NCBI RefSeq assembly: GCF_047159865.1
Contig: NZ_AP038804.1
Span: 2,170,001 to 2,234,000, forward strand
Source: JAIOSF01 sp047159865
GTDB lineage: Bacteria; Campylobacterota; Campylobacteria; Campylobacterales; Arcobacteraceae
Length of the DNA: 64,000 nt
Direction of reading: 5' to 3'
Part shown: piece by piece, positions 44,133 to 52,854 of the stretch
How positions within the stretch are numbered: position 1 is the stretch's first letter
How the letters are laid out: every line of letters starts with the position of its first letter
Made by a program: the position numbers and the translations under genes
The notes under the pieces: generated by a model
What the model was told of the DNA's origin: nothing
Seen by the model: the letters and a program-made list of their open reading frames with translations, nothing else
The model's database searches: none

Positions 44133-44940
44133 GTTTAGTAATCTCTTCTTTTATGTTATTTATAATTATATCAGTAGTATTTTTCCATTGAATTAAATTA
44201 AATTTATCATCTTCTGTGATGCTTTTTACTATTTTAGCTTTAAAGTGTTCAGATAACTCCTCAGTGATCTCAACCATATCTTTTATATAGTGATTTCCAC
44301 TTACTAAAAGTAGGGGAATAATTTGTACTTTTTTTACACCATTTTTTTTCATTTTTCTAATGAGTTCATCTTTTATAGCAAAATAAGGAAATGCACCCTC
44401 TAAACTACAAGTATAGTTGTTTTCATTTTTATCTTCTAAATATTTTGCACTATAGCTAACAGATGCAAGTCCACCAAATTCTAGTTTTGGAGTACCATGA
44501 ATAACATATAAATTTGCTGTATTTTTTTTACTTACCTTGTCATCTAACTCTTTAAAAAACAAAGTAGTATCTTTTGTTTTTGTTAAAATTGCATTTGAAA
44601 GTCTTATATTAGCAAATGAAAACTGTTGGAAACCATGAATTGTTTTCTTTAATAATTCATGCTCACAAGCAGGAAAAAGATTCACAGAAGATACAATAAT
44701 ATTTTTGTATCCAAGCATATCAACATCGGCCATAGTTTGAGCTAAGTTTTTATAGTCAAAACCTCTTCTTATCAAATCTTTAAGAACCATTCTTGAACTC
44801 ACTGCAATAAATACATCAACCCCTGGAAACTCATCTTCTATTTGTTTTTTAAATGTTAAATACTTATCTTGTTCTATTACTGAACCAAAAACAGAAAGTA
44901 TTATCGCTTTATCTTTTTTATAATGTCTATACCGTTTCAT
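44122..44940 (-). CDS. cbiK: Sirohydrochlorin cobaltochelatase (CbiK type)
   Basis: The 272-residue class II chelatase inserts cobalt early in the pathway. AIILSVFGSVIEQDKYLTF is the N-terminal strand. The metal-site histidines are in NLYVIHGTPKLEFGG and in PLLLVSGNHYIKDMVE, matching CbiK rather than the shorter CbiX. ALEGAFPYF-like CSLEGAFPYFAIKDEL lies between. There is no signal peptide, so it is cytoplasmic. It is 28 bases after cbiO, linking cobalt import to insertion. Confidence 0.92.
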   Translation of the reverse strand: MKRYRHYKKDKAIILSVFGSVIEQDKYLTFKKQIEDEFPGVDVFIAVSSRMVLKDLIRRGFDYKNLAQTMADVDMLGYKNIIVSSVNLFPACEHELLKKTIHGFQQFSFANIRLSNAILTKTKDTTLFFKELDDKVSKKNTANLYVIHGTPKLEFGGLASVSYSAKYLEDKNENNYTCSLEGAFPYFAIKDELIRKMKKNGVKKVQIIPLLLVSGNHYIKDMVEITEELSEHFKAKIVKSITEDDKFNLIQWKNTTDIIINNIKEEITKLGH

Positions 44941-44968
44941 TATTACCTTTCATTATTTATAATTATAT

Positions 44969-45601
44969 CTAAATTTCTATTTCTATAAGCCCATTTGATT
45001 CTAACTTATAGAACTTATCTACTACTTTTTTAGCAAACTCAATATTATGAGCTATTAAAATAATATTGCCATGATATTCTTTTAGCTTTTTTTCTACAAT
45101 TTGAGACATCTCTTTGTCTAAATGATTTGTAGGCTCATCTAATAATAATATATCTGGATTATGTATCAGAGATGCACAAATCGCTACAACTCTTTTTTGA
45201 CCCCCAGAAAGTTTTATTGGTAATTTATCTTTTAAATCACTTATTCCAAACTCTTCTAAGAGTTGTTCTGCTTTTTTATACGCGTTTTCATAATCATCAT
45301 TGAGATTATATAGATTAAAAGCAACTTCATCTATTACACTTGAAGTGATAAAACTATCATCACTATCTTGAAAAAGATAACCAATTTTAGAGTATATCTT
45401 TTTAAAATCATCTTTTGATTTTAAATTTTGTCCAAAAATATTGATATCTCCTTTACTTTTATAAAGTCCTAAAATAGTTCTTAGTAGTGTAGTTTTACCA
45501 GAACCATTTTGCCCTATAATGGCAATTTTTTCATTTATTTTTAAATCTAAATTAACATTTGCAAAAATATCTGTTTTGAGATTATTTAATATAATAGCCA
45601 A
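44969..45601 (-). CDS. cbiO: ECF-type cobalt/nickel importer, ATPase
   Basis: A 210-residue ABC ATPase with Walker A IIGQNGSGKTTLLRTILG, Q-loop YLFQDSDDSFITSSVIDEVA, signature LSGGQKRVVAICASL, and Walker B DILLLDEPTNHLD. The Q-loop segment is typical of ECF ATPases. It is shorter than usual (about 270) because the C-terminal extension is absent. It overlaps cbiQ by 20 bases. Confidence 0.93.
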   Translation of the reverse strand: MAIILNNLKTDIFANVNLDLKINEKIAIIGQNGSGKTTLLRTILGLYKSKGDINIFGQNLKSKDDFKKIYSKIGYLFQDSDDSFITSSVIDEVAFNLYNLNDDYENAYKKAEQLLEEFGISDLKDKLPIKLSGGQKRVVAICASLIHNPDILLLDEPTNHLDKEMSQIVEKKLKEYHGNIILIAHNIEFAKKVVDKFYKLESNGLIEIEI

Positions 45602-46247
45602 AAATCACTCCTATTATGATACTAAGAAGTAACACTTCTTCTATTTTGATTACGATCTGTTTAGAAGGTGCTAGTTGTCCATCTTTTGTACGAATAGCAA
45701 TAACATCTTCCACTTTGTCCATTTTATTTACGGCTGTATAGAGTAAAAAAGCTAACATATCTGCATAGATACTAAATGTTTTTTTACTCATCGTTGGTCT
45801 GAAACCTCTTATTTTTAGTACCTCTAATAATCTAAAAGCACTACTAAAAAGCACCTCTATATATTTTACTGTAAAAAAAAGTATCAATGAAAATTTATTT
45901 GATACTTTTAAATTTGTAAGACCTTTATACAATTTAAATCCATCAAAATTAAAACTCAATGTAAACCATAAAATAAGGTTAGCCCGTACAAATACTAAAA
46001 TTGCAAGTTCATGTTTTCCTTCTAAAAAAAGGATTAAAAAAGTGATAAAAATAAAAAAATTTACTTTTAAAACTTTTTTTAAAACCTTTTTAATCTTTAC
46101 TTTAAAAAGTAAAAGTTGTGCAAGAATAGGTATAACTAAAAGAATATCTACACTTTTAGTTGTTGCTATAAAAAAACTATAGATAAAAAGAGAAACTATC
46201 CCTATGGAGTAGTCTATTTCTCTTTTTTTCTGAGTATTAATTGCCAT
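45582..46247 (-). CDS. cbiQ: ECF-type cobalt/nickel importer, transmembrane coupling protein
   Basis: A 221-residue membrane protein with about five helices. The coupling-helix motif appears in RLLEVLKIRGFRPTM (the ARG-type ECF T-component motif as IRG). The helices around VSLFIYSFFIATTKSVDILL and ILVFVRANLILWFTLSF fit CbiQ. It overlaps the NikL-like gene by 34 bases and cbiO by 20. Confidence 0.88.
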   Translation of the reverse strand: MAINTQKKREIDYSIGIVSLFIYSFFIATTKSVDILLVIPILAQLLLFKVKIKKVLKKVLKVNFFIFITFLILFLEGKHELAILVFVRANLILWFTLSFNFDGFKLYKGLTNLKVSNKFSLILFFTVKYIEVLFSSAFRLLEVLKIRGFRPTMSKKTFSIYADMLAFLLYTAVNKMDKVEDVIAIRTKDGQLAPSKQIVIKIEEVLLLSIIIGVIFGYYIK

Positions 46248-46729
46248 AAGCCAAATATTCCTAATATATATCCAAGACCTATAAGCATTTTTTCTGTATT
46301 AGATTTGTTTTTTTCAATCATTATCTCTATTTTTGAATTTTGCTTATTTAACTCACTTCGTATTATTTGTCTTATCTTTGTTTCATCAATACTGTTCATT
46401 GTAGTATTTGAATTATTTGTAATATCAGACTCTTCATCCATTTCGTTACCTTCTATTGATACATCCGCCCAATGTCCCATACCACCATCTACATGAATAT
46501 CAAAAGGTGTTTCGAGTACTACTTCTTCTTCAAATACACCTTCATTATCAAGACTACCTTTATAGAGTTCTTTTTCATCTTTTTTTACAACAAAATTACA
46601 CCCTTTACAAGGGTTTCCATCTCCAAAAAATGACTCTATAAAAAGTTCTTTATTTTCATATGAGGATGTTACACTTAAAGAGTGTGCATAGATAAAAATA
46701 GGGAGTAAAACAATTATTAAAGCTTTCAT
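46214..46729 (-). CDS. NikL/CbiL-like accessory protein of the metal importer
   Basis: A 171-residue protein with a signal sequence (residues 1-16), a periplasmic domain containing GDGNPCKGCNFVVKKDEKEL and FDIHVDGGMGHWADVSI, an acidic/coiled section, and a C-terminal helix (about 148-166) before RKKEK. The arrangement fits NikL-type subunits that replace CbiN in Ni/Co ECF importers. The Cys-Lys-Gly-Cys pair and the HWAD region could bind metal. It overlaps cbiM by 4 bases. Confidence 0.72.
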   Translation of the reverse strand: MKALIIVLLPIFIYAHSLSVTSSYENKELFIESFFGDGNPCKGCNFVVKKDEKELYKGSLDNEGVFEEEVVLETPFDIHVDGGMGHWADVSIEGNEMDEESDITNNSNTTMNSIDETKIRQIIRSELNKQNSKIEIMIEKNKSNTEKMLIGLGYILGIFGLWQLILRKKEK

Positions 46730-47316
46730 ATATTCAATCCTTTGATTTGATACTTTTGTAATGTTTTAAATAAAAACACCATCATAATCCCCTCTACAAA
46801 AGCAAGAGGTAAATGTGCTAATAGTGCTGTTTGTGCTACTATTAAGAAGTCATCACTACTAAAAAGTAGGGCAACTGCGATTCCAACAGAAGCTACTAAA
46901 ATAGGGATAAATCCAACTAAAAAAGAAACTATAGCTGTAGGTAATCTATCTTTTAGAAGTTTAAACAAATAAAACCCAGTTAGTGCTCCTATACCTGTAT
47001 TTAAAGTATTTACAGATAAAGAACTAATTCCACCAAAACCTATAAGCATAGCTTGTAAAAGTAGTGCTATTAAAAGAGCAGTAAAACTGTGCCAACCTAA
47101 CATTATACCAATGATACCTAACATCATAAAATGAACACTTGTAACACCAATAGGTAGATGAATTGTAGACACAACAAAAAATAAAGCACTTAAAAGTGCT
47201 ACTTTAGAGATATCATCTGCATGTAATTTTCTTACACTATTGAGAATTAAAGGTGCTAATATGATACTTGAAGTAGCGATAACACCCGCTGATAAGACAC
47301 CTTCACTAATATGCAT
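46726..47316 (-). CDS. cbiM: ECF-type cobalt/nickel importer, substrate-binding membrane subunit
   Basis: A 196-residue membrane protein starting MHISEGVLSAGVIATSSII. The N-terminal Met-His-Ile-Ser-Glu-Gly with His2 is the metal-binding signature of CbiM/NikM. Six to seven helices follow, including STIHLPIGVTSVHFMMLGI and GFGGISSLSVNTLNTGIGAL. The initiator must be exact because the N-terminus chelates the metal, and the given ATG provides it. Cobalt rather than nickel is inferred from the cob operon. Confidence 0.94.
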   Translation of the reverse strand: MHISEGVLSAGVIATSSIILAPLILNSVRKLHADDISKVALLSALFFVVSTIHLPIGVTSVHFMMLGIIGIMLGWHSFTALLIALLLQAMLIGFGGISSLSVNTLNTGIGALTGFYLFKLLKDRLPTAIVSFLVGFIPILVASVGIAVALLFSSDDFLIVAQTALLAHLPLAFVEGIMMVFLFKTLQKYQIKGLNI

Positions 47317-47317
47317 A

Positions 47318-48139
47318 TTATCTCATTTCTCGAGCTTCGACCCAAATAACAGCATCTTGGCTTAGTTCTTTCCCTTTATATTCTGTATCTGTTCCTACAC
47401 CTAAAGCACAAAATCCCCAAAAACCTGCTTTTGGTATAGCAAATGTAAATTCACCATCTTTATTTGCTTTGATTGTCATAGTTACAAATGCATCTTGTGG
47501 AGCTTCAACTTTTGAGCTTCCCATTTTGTTGTTTTTCATATCTACATCTCTATTTAGATATTCAACTTCAATCTCTGCGTATGGTACAACTTTACCTTTA
47601 GATTTTACTATCCCTGTAAAACTTCCATGTTCCCAAATAGCATAAGGCTTTGTTAAAGGTACAATCTCAGCTTTTAGTCCTAACTCTGCATCCCAATCTG
47701 TTGGCGTACCCGCAACATTTACAATAGTTTTTGTAATCTGTTGTATATATGCATCTTCATTTGATTCATAATATGGAGCTGGTTTCAGCACTATTACATG
47801 ATCTCCCATTCTTCTAGCTTTATACTTTGAAGCGTATGCATGACCTGAGTTATGGTTCCCTTTAAAAGTGATCTCTTTAAGAGTATTTTTTAAGTCTTTC
47901 TTTTTTGTTTTGTTGATTACATAAAACTCTTCAACTGCTGCAAACTTTTTAGAATCGTGTTGTTGCCCCATATTCATAGTATGTTCATCTGCAAAAGGGT
48001 GTGTGAAAACATGTCTTAACTCTATTGTTTTTCCTTTTGTTAGGGCTGTATTTGGTGTGTATACCATCTGAAAGTGTGCTAATGCTGATGTTGCTAGTAC
48101 AGCAGATGTTGCTATTGAAGTTAAAATTCTTTTTGTCAT
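47318..48139 (-). CDS. DUF4198 (NikK-like) periplasmic protein
   Basis: A 273-residue exported protein with a signal sequence cleaved near residue 21 (SALAHFQMVYTP). The mature part starts with His, then includes VFTHPFADEHTMNMGQQHD, KPYAIWEHGSFTG and a C-terminal FCALGVGTDTEYKGKELSQD. This is the DUF4198 family, called NikK in Ni/Co importer operons. The NikK-CbiM-NikL-CbiQ-CbiO order is intact here. It likely delivers metal to CbiM. Confidence 0.85.
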   Translation of the reverse strand: MTKRILTSIATSAVLATSALAHFQMVYTPNTALTKGKTIELRHVFTHPFADEHTMNMGQQHDSKKFAAVEEFYVINKTKKKDLKNTLKEITFKGNHNSGHAYASKYKARRMGDHVIVLKPAPYYESNEDAYIQQITKTIVNVAGTPTDWDAELGLKAEIVPLTKPYAIWEHGSFTGIVKSKGKVVPYAEIEVEYLNRDVDMKNNKMGSSKVEAPQDAFVTMTIKANKDGEFTFAIPKAGFWGFCALGVGTDTEYKGKELSQDAVIWVEAREMR

Positions 48140-48219
48140 TATTTTCCTTTTTTATATCTTGTAAAATGTTTTAGATAATCATACTTATCTATAAAATACT
48201 AGAGTTGTTTAACTGTTTG

Positions 48220-48390
48220 TTAAAAAGTATATGTTAAAAAAGGGGGAGATGTTTTATATTCTTGATAAGCAAAGGCTTTTTTATGGTACTGAAAATTACT
48301 ATCTATAGAAGATAGTTTATTTAGAGTTGAATACATAGCAATAATTGCTAATGAAAAGTATCTTTTACCATAACCTTTTAGATGTTTCAT
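48220..48390 (-). CDS. Duplicated 56-residue small protein, copy A
   Basis: An ATG at 48390 opens a 56-codon frame starting MKHLKGYGKRYFSLAIIAMY, with QYHKKAFAYQEYKTSPP at residues 34-50, ending FLTYTF. An in-frame stop lies 4 codons before the ATG. Copy B (52855-53025) has the same first 50 residues; the codons differ at 14 third or synonymous positions and at no amino acid. The first 23 residues could be a signal sequence or short membrane helix. It lies 80 bases before the NikK-like gene. No strong ribosome site is visible. Unrecognised family. Confidence 0.8.
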   Translation of the reverse strand: MKHLKGYGKRYFSLAIIAMYSTLNKLSSIDSNFQYHKKAFAYQEYKTSPPFLTYTF

Positions 48391-48410
48391 ACTATAATTT
48401 TATCTAATAC

Positions 48411-48563
48411 TTACTTATTATTTGATGATGTAGCATTTTCATCTAAAGTAAAAACTTTATCAATTTTTTCCCATTTTTCATGGTGCATATCATTTCCTTC
48501 AAAAATATAAAAAAGTGCAACTGCTATTAAAAATAACCAAAATATTATATCTTTAAGTTTCAT
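48411..48563 (-). CDS. Small single-helix membrane protein
   Basis: A 50-residue frame begins at ATG 48563, with AGGAA five bases upstream, just after the BtuC-like gene. It reads MKLKDIIFWLFLIAVALFYI (one membrane helix), then a short outward tail with GNDMHHEKWEKIDKVF. The MHHE segment could bind metal. Too short for most gene finders. It is followed 20 bases later by the 56-residue protein copy A, linking the B12 importer genes with the cobalt importer genes. Confidence 0.65.
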   Translation of the reverse strand: MKLKDIIFWLFLIAVALFYIFEGNDMHHEKWEKIDKVFTLDENATSSNNK

Positions 48564-48570
48564 ATTATTC

Positions 48571-49515
48571 CTATTGTTTTTTTCTTTTAAGTATCAAATA
48601 TATAAAAAAAGGAGCCCCTAAAAAAGAGGTCACGACACCTATAGGTATATCAGAATTTGTTCCTAAGTTTCGAGCAACTAAATCACAAAATACTAAAAAT
48701 ACACCACCATAAAAAAATATTGCGCCTATAAGTTTATCGGCACTTTTTTGTGTAATGGTTTTGACTATATGTGGTACAATAAGTCCCACAAATCCAATCG
48801 GACCTGTAATACTTACACAAATACCTACTACTATTGATACTGATATAAGAAGTATATAGTTTGTTCGCTTTACATTGCACCCTTTGAGGTGAGCAAATTG
48901 GTTTGATACAAGAAGCAATTTGATACTATTTTGAAAGTATTTTACTATAAAAAGTATAAATAACCCAGCAACTACAACAAGGTATAAATCTTTGAAACCT
49001 ACAATATCTAAACTTCCCATTGTAAATCTTACTATCTCATAACTCTCTTCTAAGTTACTAATAAAAAACAATACCATCAAACTAGCACTATAAAAAAATG
49101 ACAAAGCAATACCAACTAAAAGTAACGATGAAGTTTCACTACTATGAAACCTAGAAGCTATCATAAAAAGTATAATAATAGTTGCCAAGCTTCCTAAAAA
49201 AGCAAAAAAAGAGATAAAAGAGCTCAGACCGAGTATGATAGCAATAGCTGTAAAAAGTGTAGCCCCACTAGCAACCCCTAAAGTAAAAGGACTACTCATA
49301 GGATTTCTAAAAGTAGTTTGAAATACCAATCCACTCAAAGCCAATATAGCACCTACGAAAAAAGCCAATATCGTCCTAGGAAGGCGTAACTCCCAAAAGA
49401 TTTGATACTCCATTTTACTAGTATCGAAGATATTACTAAAAGTTAGCTCAATTTGTCCAAAAAATGGAGAGATGCTTAGTATAATAATTGAACAAAAGAT
49501 TAAAAAATATTTCAT
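48571..49515 (-). CDS. btuC: Vitamin B12/iron-chelate ABC permease (BtuC/FecD type)
   Basis: A 314-residue membrane protein with about ten helices. Signatures of the FecCD/BtuC family: WELRLPRTILAFFVGAILAL, LVFQTTFRNPMSSPFTLGVA, and ITGPIGFVGLIVPHIVKTI near the C-terminus. With the adjacent ATPase and BtuF it forms an importer. The BtuB-like receptor and the cobalamin cluster favour corrinoids as substrate; iron-chelate import is the alternative. Confidence 0.85.
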   Translation of the reverse strand: MKYFLIFCSIIILSISPFFGQIELTFSNIFDTSKMEYQIFWELRLPRTILAFFVGAILALSGLVFQTTFRNPMSSPFTLGVASGATLFTAIAIILGLSSFISFFAFLGSLATIIILFMIASRFHSSETSSLLLVGIALSFFYSASLMVLFFISNLEESYEIVRFTMGSLDIVGFKDLYLVVVAGLFILFIVKYFQNSIKLLLVSNQFAHLKGCNVKRTNYILLISVSIVVGICVSITGPIGFVGLIVPHIVKTITQKSADKLIGAIFFYGGVFLVFCDLVARNLGTNSDIPIGVVTSFLGAPFFIYLILKRKKQ

Positions 49516-50204
49516 ATATTTACCACTATATTATCATCACATTTTTTGACACTATCTTCAAAAAAGAATTGTAGATTCTGCTCATCAAAAAACTTCTCAT
49601 TTGTATCATAAAATACTATTTTATGGTCTTTTATATAAAGTATGTCATATTTTAATTTATACGCTAGATTGAGATTATGTGTGATGATGATTTTATTTTG
49701 AAGTATTGTATTATCTTCTAAAACTTGAAAACTGTTTTTTATCTTTTGTGGGTCTAGATTTGATGTAGGTTCATCAAAAATGGTGTATTTTGCATTGTGG
49801 AGTATTGCACTTGATAGAAGTAGGAGTTGTGCTTCACCACTACTAAGTGTTTTGCATTTTTTATCTTTGATATATCCACAATTTACTAACTTTAAAACTT
49901 CATTTATACTTATATCACTATAGAGTTGATTGAGTTTTAAAAACTCCTCTACACTCATAAACTCATCATACATTTCAAGTTTTGGTGGAATATAATTAAT
50001 CAACTGTGTTCTTTTTTCTCCATAAACAGTAGCTGGATTTTTATCATCTATAGTTACACAAGAGCTTTTTGTAACTCCTGATAATACTTTTGCCAAAGTT
50101 GTTTTTCCTGCACCGTTTGAACCTAAGATGATAAGATTTTTATTTTCAAGTGTGAAAGATATATCATGCAATATATCACTATTATAGTTACTTATTTTTA
50201 GCAT
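49512..50204 (-). CDS. btuD: ABC importer ATPase (BtuD/FecE type)
   Basis: The 230-residue ATPase has Walker A IILGSNGAGKTTLAKVLSG, a signature TLSSGEAQLLLLSSAIL (LSSGE instead of LSGGQ, common in BtuD), and Walker B YTIFDEPTSNLD. It overlaps the permease gene by 4 bases and the BtuF gene by 17. It powers the BtuC-like permease. Confidence 0.87.
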   Translation of the reverse strand: MLKISNYNSDILHDISFTLENKNLIILGSNGAGKTTLAKVLSGVTKSSCVTIDDKNPATVYGEKRTQLINYIPPKLEMYDEFMSVEEFLKLNQLYSDISINEVLKLVNCGYIKDKKCKTLSSGEAQLLLLSSAILHNAKYTIFDEPTSNLDPQKIKNSFQVLEDNTILQNKIIITHNLNLAYKLKYDILYIKDHKIVFYDTNEKFFDEQNLQFFFEDSVKKCDDNIVVNI

Positions 50205-51009
50205 CTTGCAAAAATCCTTTGAAATCTTCTAAAAAGTATATAAGTCTATGGCTACTTATTCCGGCATATTCTTTGTCCAAAATATATATAGCTTTTGTTT
50301 TAGCTGCACTTATAGGTAAGTCTAGCCAAGGTTTGATCAGTTGCTCTTTTGTGAGTTGTTTTTGTTTTCTAAATGGTGATAAAAGTATCACAATGTCTGC
50401 ATCTGTAGCGATAATATTTTCCATATTCAAAATAGGCTGACCAGCTCTTTTACTTTGAAAAGCATTTGTGTTTCCACTTTGATTGATGATATCATCAAAA
50501 TAAAGATTTTGACCTGCTACAAAGATACGACTATCAAGTTTTAGGTTATGACCTATGACAAAAAGTATTTTTTTATCTTTGAGTATATTTTTTGTTTGAT
50601 AGAGTTTTGTTTCAAGAGATAAAAGTATCTCTTGAGCTTTTGAAGATTTATCTAAAATGAGCCCTATTTGAACAATAGTATCTTTGATATCTTGTAAAGT
50701 TGTCAGTTTTACTACTTTTGTTTTGACACCTAGTTTTTGAAGTTTTTTTGAGAGTTTTATACTACTGTTTTGCATGATTACAAGTTCAGGTTTAAGTGAA
50801 AGAATTTTTTCCAAAGAGGGAGAAAAATATCCTCCAACTTTTGGTTTGTTTTTTGCATCTTCTGGATAATTGCAAAATGTAGTATTTCCTACGATTTTTT
50901 CACCATCACCTAGGGCATATATGATCTCATTTATAGATGGACTAAGTGCTATGATTCGCTCATAGGCAAAAAGATTGATAGTAAAAAGTAGTAAAAATAT
51001 ATATCGCAT
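50188..51009 (-). CDS. btuF: Periplasmic corrinoid-binding protein (BtuF type)
   Basis: A 273-residue protein with a signal sequence (residues 1-15, FLLLFTINLFAYERII). RIIALSPSINEIIYALGD and VGGYFSPSLEKILSLKPELV are BtuF-like, followed by two lobes joined by a long helix. The start shares one base with the btuB stop. The ligand is inferred to be vitamin B12 or a precursor. Confidence 0.87.
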   Translation of the reverse strand: MRYIFLLLFTINLFAYERIIALSPSINEIIYALGDGEKIVGNTTFCNYPEDAKNKPKVGGYFSPSLEKILSLKPELVIMQNSSIKLSKKLQKLGVKTKVVKLTTLQDIKDTIVQIGLILDKSSKAQEILLSLETKLYQTKNILKDKKILFVIGHNLKLDSRIFVAGQNLYFDDIINQSGNTNAFQSKRAGQPILNMENIIATDADIVILLSPFRKQKQLTKEQLIKPWLDLPISAAKTKAIYILDKEYAGISSHRLIYFLEDFKGFLQDAKNK

Positions 51010-52823
51010 TAGAAACTATACTTAACACCAGCATAATAAGCTCTTGGACTTGATGCAAAAGCCTCTATAGTTTGATAGTATTTATCTGTTATATTTTCTA
51101 TTTTGGTATAGATTTTAAGGTTTTTTAATAGATCATAATTTATGTTTAAATTTCCTATAGTGTATCTTCCTGTTTGAGAACCTTTTTTATCATCACTTTC
51201 ATATCTACCTCCTACATACTCACCATTAAGCCCAATATGAAGTTTGTCGATACCATAATAATCAATTCCAAATTTAAAAGTATCTTTAGCTCTTCTTCTT
51301 AAATACTCACCATCCTCATTTTTTGCACTCAGTCTTGTATAAGCCAAAGACAATAAAGTATCTGAAAATATCTCTTTTTTATAATCAAGCTCTATCCCTT
51401 TAAAAGTAGATTTACCTTCAAGGTTTTGATATTTGTTATTTTCCCAATCTATTAAATCTGTAACTTTACTATAAAAATATGTGAGAACTAAACCTTTATA
51501 CCCAAAAGAGATATCGGCACTTTTCGTATCTTCTGGATTTAGTTTTTCATTTGTATCTCCCCAAGGGTTGAGTTCTTGCATTATATTTGGAACATTATAT
51601 GCTGTACCTACATTAGTACTTAGATATATATCATTTGTAAAGTTGTGTTTTACTCCTAATTTTCCCGTGAATTTATTATCAAAATTATTGTATTTGTCAT
51701 ATCGTATACTTTGAGTAAAAATAATATTTTTAATTGTATTTGAATTTGTTATATAAATATATTTGTCTTTATTTTCTTTAGAGTTTTTTTCATTAGCAAC
51801 TGTACCATAATCAACATTATCACTACTTATACCAGTACCTAAAGTGACAAAGTCTTCAGAGTTATATTGAATATTGTCGCTTATCTCTATATTTTGAGTT
51901 TCACCTTCAAACGATTTCACACCAAAAGTTGTTCCTATTTCATCTCTTGTGAAGTCACTTTTTTCAACTTTAATAGTTATATTGTGTTTATCTAAAATAT
52001 GATTGTAAGTTATTCCATAAAGAGTTGAATCTACATCACTTTTCATTGAACTGTCATTTGGAGCTTTCCATCCATCATATTGGGAAAGAGCATCTATATC
52101 TGTGATATTTATACCAATTTTTGCGTTATCGTTTATGTAGTAATTTGACTGAAGATTTATAGTTGTATTTTCATACCCATCATCTTCATATTTGTCAATA
52201 TTTTTCCCTTTTGGTGCTGCACTAGTAAATCCATCTGTTTGGATATCTGTAACAGAAAGTTTTGCATCCATTTTTTTATTTTTATAAGAGATTGTTCCAG
52301 CTATTTTTTTTGTGTTAGAAGAACCAGCTTCCATGAGGATACTACCATGAACGCCATCTTTTGGTTTTTTTGTGATGATATTTATAACTCCAGCACTAGC
52401 ATCTGCACCCCAAATACCACTCTGCGCACCTTTTATCATCTCAATTTTTTCAATTTCTGTAACCATTAGATGTGCTATATTCGCCCCACTTGTATTTGAT
52501 GGGTCTTGAAACTTCATACCATCTACGAGTATTAAAGTTCTATTGTTCCCCATACCTCTTAAGTTTATGGAAGTAGTTTTTCCCATCCCACCATTTGAGG
52601 TAAAACTTATTCCACTTACTAGATTTAAAGCTTCGGTCACTGTTTTGATATTTTTCTCTTCAAGTTCTATTCCTGTTACAACAGAAACACTACTTGTTAC
52701 ATCTTTTATGCTTTGTTCACTTTTTGTGGCACTTGTAATTGTTATAACTCCCAAGTTTTCGTTTGCAACTATTGTAGTAGTTAGCAAACAGGCAACTAGG
52801 CTTAGTTTGATTTTATTTTGCAT
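51009..52823 (-). CDS. btuB: TonB-dependent outer-membrane receptor (BtuB-like)
   Basis: The 604-residue protein has a signal sequence (residues 1-20), a TonB-box-like LGVITITSATKSEQ, a plug with VTGIELEEKNIKTVTEAL and RGMGNNRTLILVDGMKFQDP, and a 22-strand barrel ending YYAGVKYSF with a terminal Phe. Size matches BtuB (about 614). AGGGAA lies before the ATG. It is followed by btuF, btuD and btuC, a complete B12 uptake route. The small protein copy B is just upstream, and no B12 riboswitch is seen between. Confidence 0.88.
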   Translation of the reverse strand: MQNKIKLSLVACLLTTTIVANENLGVITITSATKSEQSIKDVTSSVSVVTGIELEEKNIKTVTEALNLVSGISFTSNGGMGKTTSINLRGMGNNRTLILVDGMKFQDPSNTSGANIAHLMVTEIEKIEMIKGAQSGIWGADASAGVINIITKKPKDGVHGSILMEAGSSNTKKIAGTISYKNKKMDAKLSVTDIQTDGFTSAAPKGKNIDKYEDDGYENTTINLQSNYYINDNAKIGINITDIDALSQYDGWKAPNDSSMKSDVDSTLYGITYNHILDKHNITIKVEKSDFTRDEIGTTFGVKSFEGETQNIEISDNIQYNSEDFVTLGTGISSDNVDYGTVANEKNSKENKDKYIYITNSNTIKNIIFTQSIRYDKYNNFDNKFTGKLGVKHNFTNDIYLSTNVGTAYNVPNIMQELNPWGDTNEKLNPEDTKSADISFGYKGLVLTYFYSKVTDLIDWENNKYQNLEGKSTFKGIELDYKKEIFSDTLLSLAYTRLSAKNEDGEYLRRRAKDTFKFGIDYYGIDKLHIGLNGEYVGGRYESDDKKGSQTGRYTIGNLNINYDLLKNLKIYTKIENITDKYYQTIEAFASSPRAYYAGVKYSF

Positions 52824-52854
52824 TATTTTCCCTAAATTTTAATTTTTGTATATG

